Counted from the first letter of the stretch, positions 10,588 through 21,078 are shown. The stretch: 64,000 bases of DNA from Acholeplasmataceae bacterium (GCA_021108415.1 JAIOQX010000003.1:310001-374000), one strand, 5' to 3'. Program-made: numbers and translations. Notes: generated from the sequence alone by a model not told the origin.

Positions 10588-11721
10588 TCAGTCTAAAACA
10601 GTTACTGTAACTAAAGTTAACCCTAGTCCAGCAGTTAATTCTTGAGCAGTAGCATTACCATCAGCATCAGCAACAGTAATTGAACGAACTGGATCAACAG
10701 TACCATCAACTAGCATAGCAAATACTAAATCGTAAGCAGCTTTGTCAAATGAAGTAAATCTGTCAAATGCATCGCCATTTTCATCGCCAATAACCATAGT
10801 AGGTAGACCAACACCATCATTAGTAGCATTGAAATAAGTACTCTTACCAGCAAATGTAGTCCATGAATCTGTTTCATAGATTGCTTCTAAAACTTGAATA
10901 ACTGAAGCAGCTAAACCTTTAGTAGCAGAAGTGATAACTGTTGGGCTATCATATCTTTGGTCAACGTCTACACCGATTACTTTAGTTTCATCTTCTGAAG
11001 CAGCAGACATAACTGATTTACCAACTGAACCACCAGCAGCGAAAATTACTTCAGCGCCTTGTTGATACATAAGTTTTGCAGTTGCTTTATTAGCAGCTGA
11101 TTCATCAAAGTTACCAGTATAATGGTAGCTAACAGTTACAGCGCCAGCAGCTAAACTTAATTCAGCAGCAGCATCTTCAGCACCTTGTAGGTAACCATAA
11201 CCAAATGCTTGAACAGCAGGTATTGACATACCACCCATGAAACCAAGAGCTCTCATGCCATCTTTAACAGCAGCATAACCAGCTAGGTAACCTGATTCTT
11301 CTTCAGCATAGAAGATTGATGCAACATTAGATTTAGTTTCAAATGTTGAATAATCTGCAGTATGAGGTGCACCATCTAATAAGATGAATTTTACATCAGG
11401 ATATAATGTTTGAGCTTCATAAATAGGAACTTCAAATAAGAATCCAGGTGTAACGATAACTTTTGCGCCACCTTCAACAGCTAATGCAATTGATGCTAGG
11501 TAACCAGCATCAGATGCTTCTTCAGGTTTATAGTATTGATGTGAAATGTCATTTTCTTCTGCGTATGCCACAACACCTTCCCATGCACCTTGATTAAAGG
11601 ATTTATCGTCGATATTTCCTTTATCTGTAATAAGAGCAATTTCGTACTCTTTTCCACCACAACCTACTAATAAAACAGCAGATAGGGTAATTATAACTAA
11701 CAATGATAATAATTTCTTCAT
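10588..11721 (-). CDS. BMP family lipoprotein, substrate-binding (BmpA/PnrA-like)
   Basis: Lipobox LLVGCGG; ALITDKGNIDDKSFNQGAWEGV; FAAGGSVGKSVMSAA; VIGVDVDQ. Confidence 0.95.
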   Translation of the reverse strand: MKKLLSLLVIITLSAVLLVGCGGKEYEIALITDKGNIDDKSFNQGAWEGVVAYAEENDISHQYYKPEEASDAGYLASIALAVEGGAKVIVTPGFLFEVPIYEAQTLYPDVKFILLDGAPHTADYSTFETKSNVASIFYAEEESGYLAGYAAVKDGMRALGFMGGMSIPAVQAFGYGYLQGAEDAAAELSLAAGAVTVSYHYTGNFDESAANKATAKLMYQQGAEVIFAAGGSVGKSVMSAASEDETKVIGVDVDQRYDSPTVITSATKGLAASVIQVLEAIYETDSWTTFAGKSTYFNATNDGVGLPTMVIGDENGDAFDRFTSFDKAAYDLVFAMLVDGTVDPVRSITVADADGNATAQELTAGLGLTLVTVTVLD

Positions 11722-11916
11722 TCTTTCTCCTCCTATTATCTTTTATTGTTATTACTATATTTGATTATACCACTACATTTGTTAATTTTTCAACACCTTT
11801 TTGATTATGTTTAACAAAAGAGTAGATATATATAATAATTATGCTTAAATGTTATAAACAATTTAAATAGTTTTGATAGTCTAGGTAATTAATATTGTAT
11901 ATATCATGTAAAAATA

Positions 11917-11942
11917 AAAACCTTTAGGTGTCTAAAGGTTTA
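11917..11942 (-). terminator. Terminator downstream of BadF/NAGK-like gene
   Basis: AAACCTTTAGACACCTAAAGGTTTTT on minus strand. Confidence 0.7.
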
Positions 11943-12851
11943 AAGTGATTTTTTGGCCATCAATGCTGCTGCAAATGATGGATCTAGAATTGGTGTAATT
12001 ATATTGATATAAGGATCGATAGCTTTAATTTTTTGTTGAAGTTGTTCTTTAAAGTATCCTCTAGAGTTACCTAGAGATCCTACAATAACACATGTTTTAT
12101 TTTTCATTGAGATATAATTATAAACTGCTTTTACAGCTAATGCACATTCATCGGTTGCTAAATCAATAATTTTTTTGGCAAATGCATTATCTTGATTTGC
12201 AAACATTGTCACAATTGGAGCAAGACTTGCGACTCTAGTTCTATCATCATAAAAGTCTTCCATGACATCAAATATATCAGTAGCTTCATTTAATCCTATT
12301 GATCTTGCGATTTCATTTGCAAACGCATCTTTTTCATATCTGCCATCATAAGCTCTAATCGCATATCTAATTGCTTCAGTACCAAGATGAAAACCACTTC
12401 CAAGTGCACCTTCTTGATATCCCCAGCCTCCAGCTTTATGACTTCTATGAATATCTTTACCAAAAGCAACCATATTTGTACCAGATATTAAAGCCATTCC
12501 TTCTTCAAAACATGCTCCAGAATACAAAGCATTTTCCATATCATGTTTGACGATGATAGAAGCATCTTTTTTAAAATAAGGTAGATCTCTTAATCCACGT
12601 TCTACATCAAGAGAATCTGTAGGTAATTCAATACCACTTAGACCAGCAAAGCATGAAGCAATTTTTGTTGTTGGATGTAGATCAAAATATGGTTTTATTG
12701 CTTGATTAATCGCTTCAATAGTTTCTTCTAAAGACACTGTGTCCACAGAAGAAGGTCCACTGGTATTTTCATAGATTAGTTTTTCTCTAATATCTATGAG
12801 TGAGACTTTGGTTTTTGTTCCACCACCATCTATGCCTAAATATAGATCCAT
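11940..12851 (-). CDS. N-acetylglucosamine kinase-like / BadF-BadG-BcrA-BcrD ATPase family protein
   Basis: LGIDGGGTKTKVSLID; ISGTNMVAFGKD; GSGFHLGTEAIRYA. Confidence 0.85.
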   Translation of the reverse strand: MDLYLGIDGGGTKTKVSLIDIREKLIYENTSGPSSVDTVSLEETIEAINQAIKPYFDLHPTTKIASCFAGLSGIELPTDSLDVERGLRDLPYFKKDASIIVKHDMENALYSGACFEEGMALISGTNMVAFGKDIHRSHKAGGWGYQEGALGSGFHLGTEAIRYAIRAYDGRYEKDAFANEIARSIGLNEATDIFDVMEDFYDDRTRVASLAPIVTMFANQDNAFAKKIIDLATDECALAVKAVYNYISMKNKTCVIVGSLGNSRGYFKEQLQQKIKAIDPYINIITPILDPSFAAALMAKKSL

Positions 12852-13355
12852 TGTTTTCTCCTTGATATATCATATACTTTAACATTATCTTAAAAATAGA
12901 GGTTTGTCAAATATAATTAAGATAATATTGTATATGGATTGCAAAAAATATAGGCTATAATATGTCGAAAAATAATTAGTATTGTCAAATATGTAGCTGA
13001 CTCTTTATTTATTGATACTAAACATAGTATGAAAAATAAGAAATATTATAGAATTTATGACATCAAAGCGAATTGCAATAGTGGCAAAAGTTATTTGTAA
13101 AAAAGATGAATATATTGAAAGATATTTGAAAACTATCGTAGACAAAGTGTAAAAACAATGATAAAAGATAGTTCCATTTCGTTGATAAACTAGGAAAAAC
13201 TTCATAAATTTGTTATAATTAGTATAATGTAACCGTTTTCTTATGCGAAAGTAATAAAAAAGTAAGAATTCTAAGAAAAGAAATGATTTATGAAATAAAT
13301 ATGAAGTAAATTAATTATATAATATATTAAAAGATGAGATTAGGGGAGATGTAAG

Positions 13356-14057
13356 TTGCATACAATAGCATTTATAACAAAAACTATTGAACCGTTTGAA
13401 GAGTTAGTTCAATTATTCAAAGATAACCAATACAAAGTTTTGCAAATAGATGTAAATCAAATAGATGAACATGTCTTAAAGTTTTCTGATGTAGATTTTG
13501 TTTGCCTAAATTTGGAATATAACGACATCATCAATCAGCACCTAATTACAACTATTAAAGAAACGACAAAAGCTCCTTTATATATCTTTGGATCTAAGCA
13601 TACTGATTTAGAAAAAGTTGCTTTGTTTAATGCAGGATCAGTTGGGTATATAGATATTCCTTTTTCCAGTATTGAAATTTATGGAAGAATTAACGCAGTA
13701 ATAGAATTCTTATATAAATTAACGAAAAAGAATATTAATAAAATTGTATACGGACCAGTAGAAATTGATTTGACAAATCATAAAATTAAAAATGATTATA
13801 GTATTTATCATTTGACAAAAGTCGAATATAAGATTTTAACCATTTTATTAGAGAAAAAAGATGAAACAGTTACAAAAGATAGAATTATTGATTTTGTATG
13901 GGATAATGATAGATCAGCAACTGATAATGCACTAGGTATTCATATCACTAGACTTCGAAAAAAAATAGAGCATGATCCAAATGTCCAACTCTTAGAAACC
14001 GTTTGGGGTATAGGGTATAGACTAAATTACAAACTATGTGAGCAAAACAGCAAATAG
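13356..14057 (+). CDS. OmpR-type winged-helix response regulator with atypical receiver
   Basis: C-terminal LTKVEYKILTILLEKKDETVTKDRIIDFVW...HITRLRKKIEHDP...TVWGIGYRL; N-terminal receiver-like fold with 'VCLNLEY' in the phospho-Asp region. Confidence 0.8.
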   Translation: MHTIAFITKTIEPFEELVQLFKDNQYKVLQIDVNQIDEHVLKFSDVDFVCLNLEYNDIINQHLITTIKETTKAPLYIFGSKHTDLEKVALFNAGSVGYIDIPFSSIEIYGRINAVIEFLYKLTKKNINKIVYGPVEIDLTNHKIKNDYSIYHLTKVEYKILTILLEKKDETVTKDRIIDFVWDNDRSATDNALGIHITRLRKKIEHDPNVQLLETVWGIGYRLNYKLCEQNSK

Positions 14058-14070
14058 CTGTTTTTTTCAT
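14044..14070 (+). terminator. Rho-independent terminator
   Basis: AAAACAGC-aaata-GCTGTTTTTTT. Confidence 0.8.
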
Positions 14071-14180
14071 TTGTATTGTTGTATGATAATAACAATCTTA
14101 AAACCTTTCAAATTGCATAAGTTTATGATAAAATGATTTAGAATAGAAATGAAATTTAAAATATAATTAAGGAGAAATAC

Positions 14181-16061
14181 ATGAAGCAATCAAAGATGAA
14201 GCGAATCCGTCAAGTCCTAACATTTATGACTTTTGATATTATTGCAATATTAGTCACGTATTTGATTGCTATTTTTATGTTCAGTGTATTGGAAGTTCCA
14301 GTGAAAGTTGATGAACTATGGTATGCTATTCCAGGAATCATTATTTTTAAGATTTTAATCTACAGCTTTTTTGGATTATATTCAATGTTGGTCAATCATA
14401 TTGGTTTTGAAGATGTCATTAAAATTTCATTTGCAACTATATTTACTAATGTTGCTATTGTTGTCTTTATTTGGTTAACACACGCTTTATTTATGTATAA
14501 AATGGCGTATTTCTTTATTACAATAGCAGAAATCGCATTAATTACACTGCCTAGAGTCGCAAACCGTTTAATCTTATTCTTTAAGATTAATTGGGATTGG
14601 AATAAAGCTTTAGGAAGAAGAACTTTAATTATTGGTGCTGGATCTGCTGGGGAAGCAGTCTTAAAAGAAATTTATCGAAATAAGGATTTAAACAATATGC
14701 CTATGGGCTTCATCGATGACGATGATACAAAAATAGGTTCTAGGTTATCAGGTGTTAAGATTTTAGGGAAACTTGAAGATATAGAAAGTTTTATTGATGA
14801 GTATAAAATTGAAGAGATTGTTATTGCAATCAATGAATTTCCATCAAAGAAAATTAAAGAATTAAGTCAATTAACTACAGATAAACATATAAGAATTAAA
14901 AAAATGCTTTCTGTCTCAGAGTTAAATGAACAATCCAGACCAAGAATTATTGATGTAAAAATTGAAGATTTATTAAATAGAGAAGAAATACATCTTGAAG
15001 ATGAACAAATTGAAGCATTTATTAAAGATGAAGTTGTCCTAGTTACTGGTGGCGGTGGATCCATTGGTAGTGAATTATGTAGACAGATAGTTAAACTTGG
15101 ACCAAAACAACTTATTATTTTTGATATCTATGAAAACAATGCTTATGATATTCAACAAGAAATACTAAGAGATTTTAAAAAACATGATAAAGAAATTAAC
15201 TTAGTCGTATTAATTGGTAGTGTATACAATAAAAATCGATTAGAAACTGTATTTAATGAATTTAAACCTTCTCTAGTATTCCATGCAGCAGCATATAAAC
15301 ATGTGCCTTTAATGGAAGATAGTGCTATAGAAGCAGTTCGATCTAATGTCATTGGAACATATAATTGTTCAAGTCTAGCTAAAAAATATGAAGCTAAGAA
15401 GTTTGTTTTAGTCAGCAGTGATAAAGCTGTTCGATCAACTAACATCATGGGCGCAACCAAACGCTTTGCAGAATTAATCATACAAAACCAACAAAATGGA
15501 CAAACTAAAACTAAATTTAGTGCTGTAAGATTTGGTAATGTATTAGGCAGTAATGGTTCTGTTATTCCTTTATTTAAAAAACAAATTGAAGATGGTGGTC
15601 CTGTAACTGTAACCCATCCGGATATTACTAGATATTTTATGACCATTCCAGAAGCTGTTGGATTAATCTTACAATGTGGTGTATTTGCTCAAGGTGGAGA
15701 AGTATTTATTCTTGATATGGGTGAACCAACAAAGATTGTTAATTTAGCAGAAAAAATGATCAGCTTAAATGGTCTAAAACCTTATGAAGATATTCAAATA
15801 GAGTTTACAGGTCTAAGACCTGGTGAAAAACTATTTGAAGAATTATTAGTAGATCATGAATATGGTGGACAGTTAAAAACACCAAATGAAAAAATATTTA
15901 TTGAAAAACAGAGAGAAGTTAAAAAAGAAGAACTTGATTTTGAAACATTGTGTGGTAAATTAGAAAACTTAGACAATGAAGAAGTTAAAGTTTGTGTTGC
16001 AAAAATCATTACGACATATAATCGAAATGGTGATTGTGAAAAACCAAATCCAAAAAAATAA
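14181..16061 (+). CDS. Polysaccharide biosynthesis nucleoside-diphosphate sugar epimerase/dehydratase (CapD/FlaA1-like, membrane anchored)
   Basis: N-terminal TM helices, LIIGAGSAGEAVLKEI, VTGGGGSIGSELCRQI, SSDKAVRSTNIMGATKRFAE, SAVRFGNVLGSNGSVIP, GLRPGEKLFEELL. Confidence 0.95.
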   Translation: MKQSKMKRIRQVLTFMTFDIIAILVTYLIAIFMFSVLEVPVKVDELWYAIPGIIIFKILIYSFFGLYSMLVNHIGFEDVIKISFATIFTNVAIVVFIWLTHALFMYKMAYFFITIAEIALITLPRVANRLILFFKINWDWNKALGRRTLIIGAGSAGEAVLKEIYRNKDLNNMPMGFIDDDDTKIGSRLSGVKILGKLEDIESFIDEYKIEEIVIAINEFPSKKIKELSQLTTDKHIRIKKMLSVSELNEQSRPRIIDVKIEDLLNREEIHLEDEQIEAFIKDEVVLVTGGGGSIGSELCRQIVKLGPKQLIIFDIYENNAYDIQQEILRDFKKHDKEINLVVLIGSVYNKNRLETVFNEFKPSLVFHAAAYKHVPLMEDSAIEAVRSNVIGTYNCSSLAKKYEAKKFVLVSSDKAVRSTNIMGATKRFAELIIQNQQNGQTKTKFSAVRFGNVLGSNGSVIPLFKKQIEDGGPVTVTHPDITRYFMTIPEAVGLILQCGVFAQGGEVFILDMGEPTKIVNLAEKMISLNGLKPYEDIQIEFTGLRPGEKLFEELLVDHEYGGQLKTPNEKIFIEKQREVKKEELDFETLCGKLENLDNEEVKVCVAKIITTYNRNGDCEKPNPKK

Positions 16062-16082
16062 TGCCTTAGGGCATTTTTTTTA
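16060..16082 (+). terminator. Rho-independent terminator
   Basis: AATGCC-ttag-GGCATTTTTTTTT. Confidence 0.75.
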
Positions 16083-16155
16083 TAGATAATGATTGTAGAA
16101 TCTTGCAATTTATGATAATTTATTTATATAGATACATGAAAAGAGATGTGATAAC

Positions 16156-16590
16156 ATGAAAAAATGCATTGTTTATTATTCGAAAACAGGCCATACAAAA
16201 CAATTAGTCGATAGATTTGATGGGTTTGATGTTTTTGTAATTAAAGCGGAATCAGATGATCCAAATAATGATCACCCTGTATTAACTAGCATTCCAGATA
16301 TAAATACCTATGAACATGTTATTTTTGGTTGTCCAGTTCATGGATTTCAAATGGCAAAGATTATGAGAACTTATATGATTGGTTTAAAGGATTTAAATCA
16401 TAAAGTCATTGATATCTTTGTAACCCATTATTTTAGGTTTGCTACACTTGGTGGAAATCAAACATTAAAACAAATGAAGCGTATTATAAAAGCTAGAGGT
16501 GGGCATGTTAGATATCAAACATCAATTAATCGAAAATCTAAAAAAAGTAATGGTGCAATGATTGAATTGGTCAGAAAATATAGTAAATGA
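16156..16590 (+). CDS. Flavodoxin-like protein
   Basis: KKCIVYYSKTGHTKQLVDRF phosphate-binding loop; FGCPVHGFQMAKIM. Confidence 0.8.
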   Translation: MKKCIVYYSKTGHTKQLVDRFDGFDVFVIKAESDDPNNDHPVLTSIPDINTYEHVIFGCPVHGFQMAKIMRTYMIGLKDLNHKVIDIFVTHYFRFATLGGNQTLKQMKRIIKARGGHVRYQTSINRKSKKSNGAMIELVRKYSK

Positions 16591-16591
16591 T

Positions 16592-16617
16592 AAAAAAAAC
16601 ACCTTGGTGTTTTTTTA
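16592..16617. terminator. Bidirectional terminator
   Basis: AAAAAAACACC-tt-GGTGTTTTTTT between convergent genes. Confidence 0.8.
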
Positions 16618-17496
16618 TTTGTTAAAGGTAGATATAGGGATTTTATTGATCCATGAGATAGGTAATTCATAAACTTGAGCTAAGATTGCACCAATGAGTA
16701 ATCCGCGATCGGATGACGCACCACCAATCATTGCATTTAAAGATAGTGCTTCTTCAAAACTATTGGTGTGATATAAGATGTGAATGATGACAGGTATTGC
16801 ATCTTTTATTGAACATGCACGTCCTGCATACGTATCAATAAACGTATTCGTATGTTTGATTTCAATTGCTTTTTCTAATGTAGTGTGCATTTCTGATGGA
16901 GCATTGCTGATTGATTTATGGATTGCATCTTTTAAATTACTATCTTTCAAATGATTGATAATAGCATCAAACATTTTATAATAAGATAAATAAAACGGAT
17001 GATTGGTAAAGAGTTGAGCAAGTGACCAAGCATCATTGGTTGATAAATCTAATTCTTTAGAAACTAGGTATGGAATGAATCCAACAAGATGATCATCGTT
17101 TAAACTCAAATTAGGATTAGCTAAGTTGAGTTGTGTAGAAAGTTCAGATACAATTAGTTTTTTTGCATATGTTTCAACATATCCTCGATATGATCCACCA
17201 GGTATAAATTTGTTAACTAAAAGTTTTTTGTAATCCTCTTTTGAAAAATTGTTTTGATGTGATTGTGCATGATAAAGCCATTTCATGATACTTCCTTGAA
17301 CAGATAAGTCACCTACTTTTGAATTTGGATAAACATAAAAAGAAGGGTTGGCTTGGTCATAAAGAAGTTTTTCTTGAGAAAGAAAAAGAAGGGATTGTTT
17401 TTGTGATAATTCTTCTAAGAACTTGTAATCATATATCCAGTGAACACCAAGTGAAGCAGCATTTGAAAGTAGAGCGGGATAAATATATTTTTTCAT
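16615..17496 (-). CDS. ADP-ribosylglycohydrolase family protein
   Basis: NAASLGVHWIYD; C-terminal MIGGASSDRGLLIGAILAQV; start set at MKKYIYP rather than the longer ORF. Confidence 0.65.
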   Translation of the reverse strand: MKKYIYPALLSNAASLGVHWIYDYKFLEELSQKQSLLFLSQEKLLYDQANPSFYVYPNSKVGDLSVQGSIMKWLYHAQSHQNNFSKEDYKKLLVNKFIPGGSYRGYVETYAKKLIVSELSTQLNLANPNLSLNDDHLVGFIPYLVSKELDLSTNDAWSLAQLFTNHPFYLSYYKMFDAIINHLKDSNLKDAIHKSISNAPSEMHTTLEKAIEIKHTNTFIDTYAGRACSIKDAIPVIIHILYHTNSFEEALSLNAMIGGASSDRGLLIGAILAQVYELPISWINKIPISTFNK

Positions 17497-17651
17497 CTTA
17501 ACACCTCTTAAAAATATCTTAGCATATGAAAAACGTAAAATAAAACAAAACACATTAAGATTTGTAATAGTTAATTAAAAATCAACACTATCTTTTTTAC
17601 ACATAAATTTGTTAAAATATAACTGATAGATTAGAAAGGTCGTATAAATAT

Positions 17652-18806
17652 ATGGATGTTATGAAAGAATCTTTAAACTTGCATCGCAAACTTAAAGGAA
17701 AAATAGAAATAAAAAATACTTATGATATCAAAGATAAAAAAGACTTATCATTAGTTTATACACCTGGAGTCGCAAGTAGTTGTTTAGCTATTAAAGAAAA
17801 TCCAGAAGAATCTTATCAATTAACTGGTAGAAAAAATACTGTAGCCGTAATTACTGATGGAACTGCAGTTTTAGGTTTAGGTGATATTGGACCATTAGCA
17901 GCAATGCCTGTAATGGAAGGTAAATGTGCTATTTTTAAAGAGTTTGCTGGTATTAATGCAATACCTATTGTCCTAGATACTAAAGATGTTGATGAATTAG
18001 TTAAAACAATTACATATCTTGCACCATCTTTTGGTGGGATCAACTTAGAAGATATTAGTGCACCAAGATGCTTTGAAGTAGAGAAAAGATTAAGAGATAT
18101 CCTTGATATACCTGTTTTCCATGACGATCAACATGGTACAGCAATTGCTGTAGGTGCTGCTTTAATAAATGCTTTGAGATTGATAGATACACCTATTAGT
18201 AAAGCAAAAGTTATTATTAATGGTGCTGGTAGTGCTGGTGTAGCAATTTCAAGATTTTTGCTAGAACTAGGATTTAAAAATTTAGTTGTTTGTGATAAAT
18301 CTGGAATTCTAGATCAAAACGATAGAAATATAAATCATGCTCAATTAGAGTTAGCAATAGATACAAATCCTAATCATATAAAAGGTAGTTTAAGTGATGC
18401 ATTAAAAGAAGCGAATGTATTTATCGGTGTAAGTGCAGGAAATGTTTTAAATAAAGAAATGATTAAAAAGATGGATAAAGATCCAATTGTTTTTGCTCTT
18501 GCTAATCCAACTCCAGAAATTTCTAGAGATGATGCAGTGAGCGCTGGTGTAAAAATATATGGATCTGGGCTTTCCAATATGCCAAACCAAATTAACAATG
18601 CACTTGTTTTTCCTGGTCTTTTTAAAGGAGCTCTAGCTCATCCAGTTAAACAAATAGATTTTTCAATGGAAAAAGCAGCATGTCACGCACTTGCCAGATT
18701 GGTTTCTGATGATGAATTAACAAAAGACTATATTATTCCTGATGTATTTAATAAAGACGTCGTTAAAGTTATATTTGATGCGATTATGAATGTTAAATTA
18801 AAATAA
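17652..18806 (+). CDS. NAD(P)-dependent malic enzyme
   Basis: LVYTPGVASSCLAI; AVITDGTAVLGLGDIGPLAAMPVMEGKC; FHDDQHGTAIAVGAAL; NGAGSAGVAI. Confidence 0.96.
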   Translation: MDVMKESLNLHRKLKGKIEIKNTYDIKDKKDLSLVYTPGVASSCLAIKENPEESYQLTGRKNTVAVITDGTAVLGLGDIGPLAAMPVMEGKCAIFKEFAGINAIPIVLDTKDVDELVKTITYLAPSFGGINLEDISAPRCFEVEKRLRDILDIPVFHDDQHGTAIAVGAALINALRLIDTPISKAKVIINGAGSAGVAISRFLLELGFKNLVVCDKSGILDQNDRNINHAQLELAIDTNPNHIKGSLSDALKEANVFIGVSAGNVLNKEMIKKMDKDPIVFALANPTPEISRDDAVSAGVKIYGSGLSNMPNQINNALVFPGLFKGALAHPVKQIDFSMEKAACHALARLVSDDELTKDYIIPDVFNKDVVKVIFDAIMNVKLK

Positions 18807-18843
18807 CATATAAAAAATAAAGACTTTATATAACTAAAATTAA

Positions 18844-18872
18844 AAAACTCAATCTTCGACAGATTGAGTTTT
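18844..18872. terminator. Bidirectional terminator
   Basis: AAAACTCAATCT-tcgac-AGATTGAGTTTT. Confidence 0.8.
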
Positions 18873-18881
18873 AAATATTTA

Positions 18882-19475
18882 TCAATAGATTTTTATGATT
18901 TCATCATTTGTTTTTTTAGTTATATCTGGAAGTTTATACGATTTTGATCCTTTACCACAGACAATAATTAAATAAGGCTTTTCATTTGCTGGTCTTTTTA
19001 AGATATCACTTAAAAACTGATTAGGAGATGGCGTATAAGTTAAGATATCAATATTTAAATCAGTTAGAGCAGCTATTAACATACCAGTTGCAATCCCTAC
19101 TGATTTATCAGAAAAGTAAACTTTTGTTTTATCTCCATGTTTATCAAATTGATATAAATGTTGAAAGACAACGATTAGATAAGGGGCTTGTTCTAAAAAA
19201 GGTTTTTGAGTATCGACATTTAAATGATCTAGATCTTTTTGCCATTGGTCAGATATTTTTTCATAAAAGGCTTTTTCTATTTCTTCTGATTGAAGTCTAA
19301 TTTCACTTTTAATTTTTGGATCTTTAATGATACAAAAGGTCCATGGTTGCTTGTTTGCGCCATTTGGAGCATATTTAGCAGCTTCAATTGCATCGATTAA
19401 TAATTGTATATCAAAAGTTTCTTGATCAAACTTTCGATATGAGCGTCTATTTTTTAGTTTTTCAAGTAATGTCAT
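18882..19475 (-). CDS. Nitroreductase family protein
   Basis: RRSYRKFDQETFD; AAKYAPNGANKQPWTFCII; KSVGIATGMLI. Confidence 0.9.
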   Translation of the reverse strand: MTLLEKLKNRRSYRKFDQETFDIQLLIDAIEAAKYAPNGANKQPWTFCIIKDPKIKSEIRLQSEEIEKAFYEKISDQWQKDLDHLNVDTQKPFLEQAPYLIVVFQHLYQFDKHGDKTKVYFSDKSVGIATGMLIAALTDLNIDILTYTPSPNQFLSDILKRPANEKPYLIIVCGKGSKSYKLPDITKKTNDEIIKIY

Positions 19476-19510
19476 GAGTGTTCACTTTCCTTTTTTATTG
19501 ATTTTAAATG

Positions 19511-20161
19511 TTAAGGTATACTAATAAAAACATCATATGTATAGTTATCTAGATCAAGATCACCTTGATTCATATAATCTTCAATTTGTGTTTTATCTAG
19601 TCTAGAAAAAATAAAATCTAGAATCTGAATCGACAAACTTGTGTCAGATAATGAGTAATCAACTAATGTTAAAGTAAATCCAAGACTGGTAATTGATATA
19701 TTTGTATCTATATCAAATACTAAAATAAGTGCAGAATCTACTTTAAAAATCATATTTGATCCAAAAGCAGCAGTGACGACCAGTTGATTATCATCATTTA
19801 GATTCGCATAAAGATAATCAATATAAAAATTATCGTTATGAATGATGTAGTTAGCTTCAATCGTATCAAGATCAGCTAAAGGGTCATAATCAGCGTTTAT
19901 GTTTTCTCTAATTGAATCTAGGAGCATATAATTCATAAATTCTGCGATCATATTATAGCGCTCTGAATCAGATGCAAGCAAGAGACCTGTTAGATATGCT
20001 TGTGAGGCAATGTTTAAATCACTTGTATCAGTATAGACTGCTTGGGGTAGTTCATCATCTGTAACCTCTAGTTTTATTTTATTAATAAAGATCAGAGATA
20101 CAACAACCATAACAACGATTAAACCGATGATAGCGCTTAAAAATATCTTTAAAAACTTCAT
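19511..20161 (-). CDS. Hypothetical protein with single N-terminal TM helix
   Basis: KIFLSAIIGLIVVMVVVSLIFI anchor, no recognised domain. Confidence 0.6.
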   Translation of the reverse strand: MKFLKIFLSAIIGLIVVMVVVSLIFINKIKLEVTDDELPQAVYTDTSDLNIASQAYLTGLLLASDSERYNMIAEFMNYMLLDSIRENINADYDPLADLDTIEANYIIHNDNFYIDYLYANLNDDNQLVVTAAFGSNMIFKVDSALILVFDIDTNISITSLGFTLTLVDYSLSDTSLSIQILDFIFSRLDKTQIEDYMNQGDLDLDNYTYDVFISIP

Positions 20162-20250
20162 CTAAATCACCTCATTATATTGTTTTGTGTGAATCATAAA
20201 TATATGTATATCATACCATATAATTAAAGAACTTTATGCGCTCAATAAAA

Positions 20251-20275
20251 AAAGCCTTTTGATAAGGCTTTTGTT
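20251..20275 (-). terminator. Terminator-like hairpin
   Basis: AAAGCCTT-ttgat-AAGGCTTTT. Confidence 0.6.
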
Positions 20276-20335
20276 ATGGTTAAGCTTCTATGTACTTTGA
20301 TAAGTTTCATGAAAATGTTTGTTGTATAAGACGGG

Positions 20336-20887
20336 CTATGAAATAGGTTGTGGTCTTAAAGGTTTTAAAGCCTTAGCCCAATTTTCTGTTTGCGTAAATA
20401 GCATATCAAGATTTGCTGTATGAATATCTCTTGGAGCAAACGTTGAATATTCTTTAAAATCATCAAATAGTGATAATAAGATATGTGATCTAACACTTGG
20501 AACTTGTAATTCTGATAAAATACCTCTTAAGTGTTCTGCAGCTCTAGCTCCACCTGCAGAACCATAACTTACGATGCCTGCTGGTTTATTAACCCATACA
20601 TCTTTAGCAAGATCAAGTGCATTTTTTAATGCGCCACTGATGCTATGATTGTATTCAGAAACGATGAATACAAAACCATCTAATTCACCTAATTTTTGAT
20701 TCCATTTCATAATTTGTGTCATATCTTTAGTCGTTCCCAAAAATGGTAAGTCAAATGCTTTGATATCTACGATTTCATATGTGACATCATCTCTATTGAC
20801 TGCTTTGTTTAATACCCAATCACCAACAGATGAACTTACTCTGCCTTCTCTTGTACTACCTAATATAATTCCAATTTTTAAACTCAT
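20336..20887 (-). CDS. NADPH-dependent FMN reductase / NAD(P)H oxidoreductase
   Basis: IILGSTREGRVSSSVGDWV; VFIVSEYNHSISGALKNALD; VSYGSAGGARAAEHLR. Confidence 0.93.
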   Translation of the reverse strand: MSLKIGIILGSTREGRVSSSVGDWVLNKAVNRDDVTYEIVDIKAFDLPFLGTTKDMTQIMKWNQKLGELDGFVFIVSEYNHSISGALKNALDLAKDVWVNKPAGIVSYGSAGGARAAEHLRGILSELQVPSVRSHILLSLFDDFKEYSTFAPRDIHTANLDMLFTQTENWAKALKPLRPQPIS

Positions 20888-20946
20888 TTTTGTTTTCCTC
20901 CATATTTTTTTAAGTTTAAGTTATAAGTAAGCATCTTGTTATTAAT

Positions 20947-20961
20947 AGTAAGTTACTTACT
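20947..20961. promoter_or_regulatory. Candidate HxlR operator 1 (palindrome AGTAAGT-T-ACTTACT)
   Basis: Perfect 7-1-7 palindrome in divergent promoter region, repeated at 21021-21033. Confidence 0.65.
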
Positions 20962-21020
20962 TTATATAAGCATTATAACGTGAAGGCTAATAAGTTTCAA
21001 TTGATATGCACTTATTTATT

Positions 21021-21033
21021 GTAAGTTACTTAC
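21021..21033. promoter_or_regulatory. Candidate HxlR operator 2 (palindrome GTAAGT-T-ACTTAC)
   Basis: Same palindrome core as 20947-20961, centres about 73 bp apart. Confidence 0.65.
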
Positions 21034-21078
21034 TTTTTGTTAAAAAGTGTGATATGATGTAGTAAAGGAGTTGATTCT

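Noticed and set aside
11722-11939. Purine riboswitch upstream of the BMP-lipoprotein gene
   Set aside because: No conserved purine aptamer loop motifs or P1-flanked three-way junction visible.
13005-13205. 66-aa minus-strand ORF in the intergenic region before the response regulator
   Set aside because: AT-rich, no RBS or recognisable domain; likely chance ORF.
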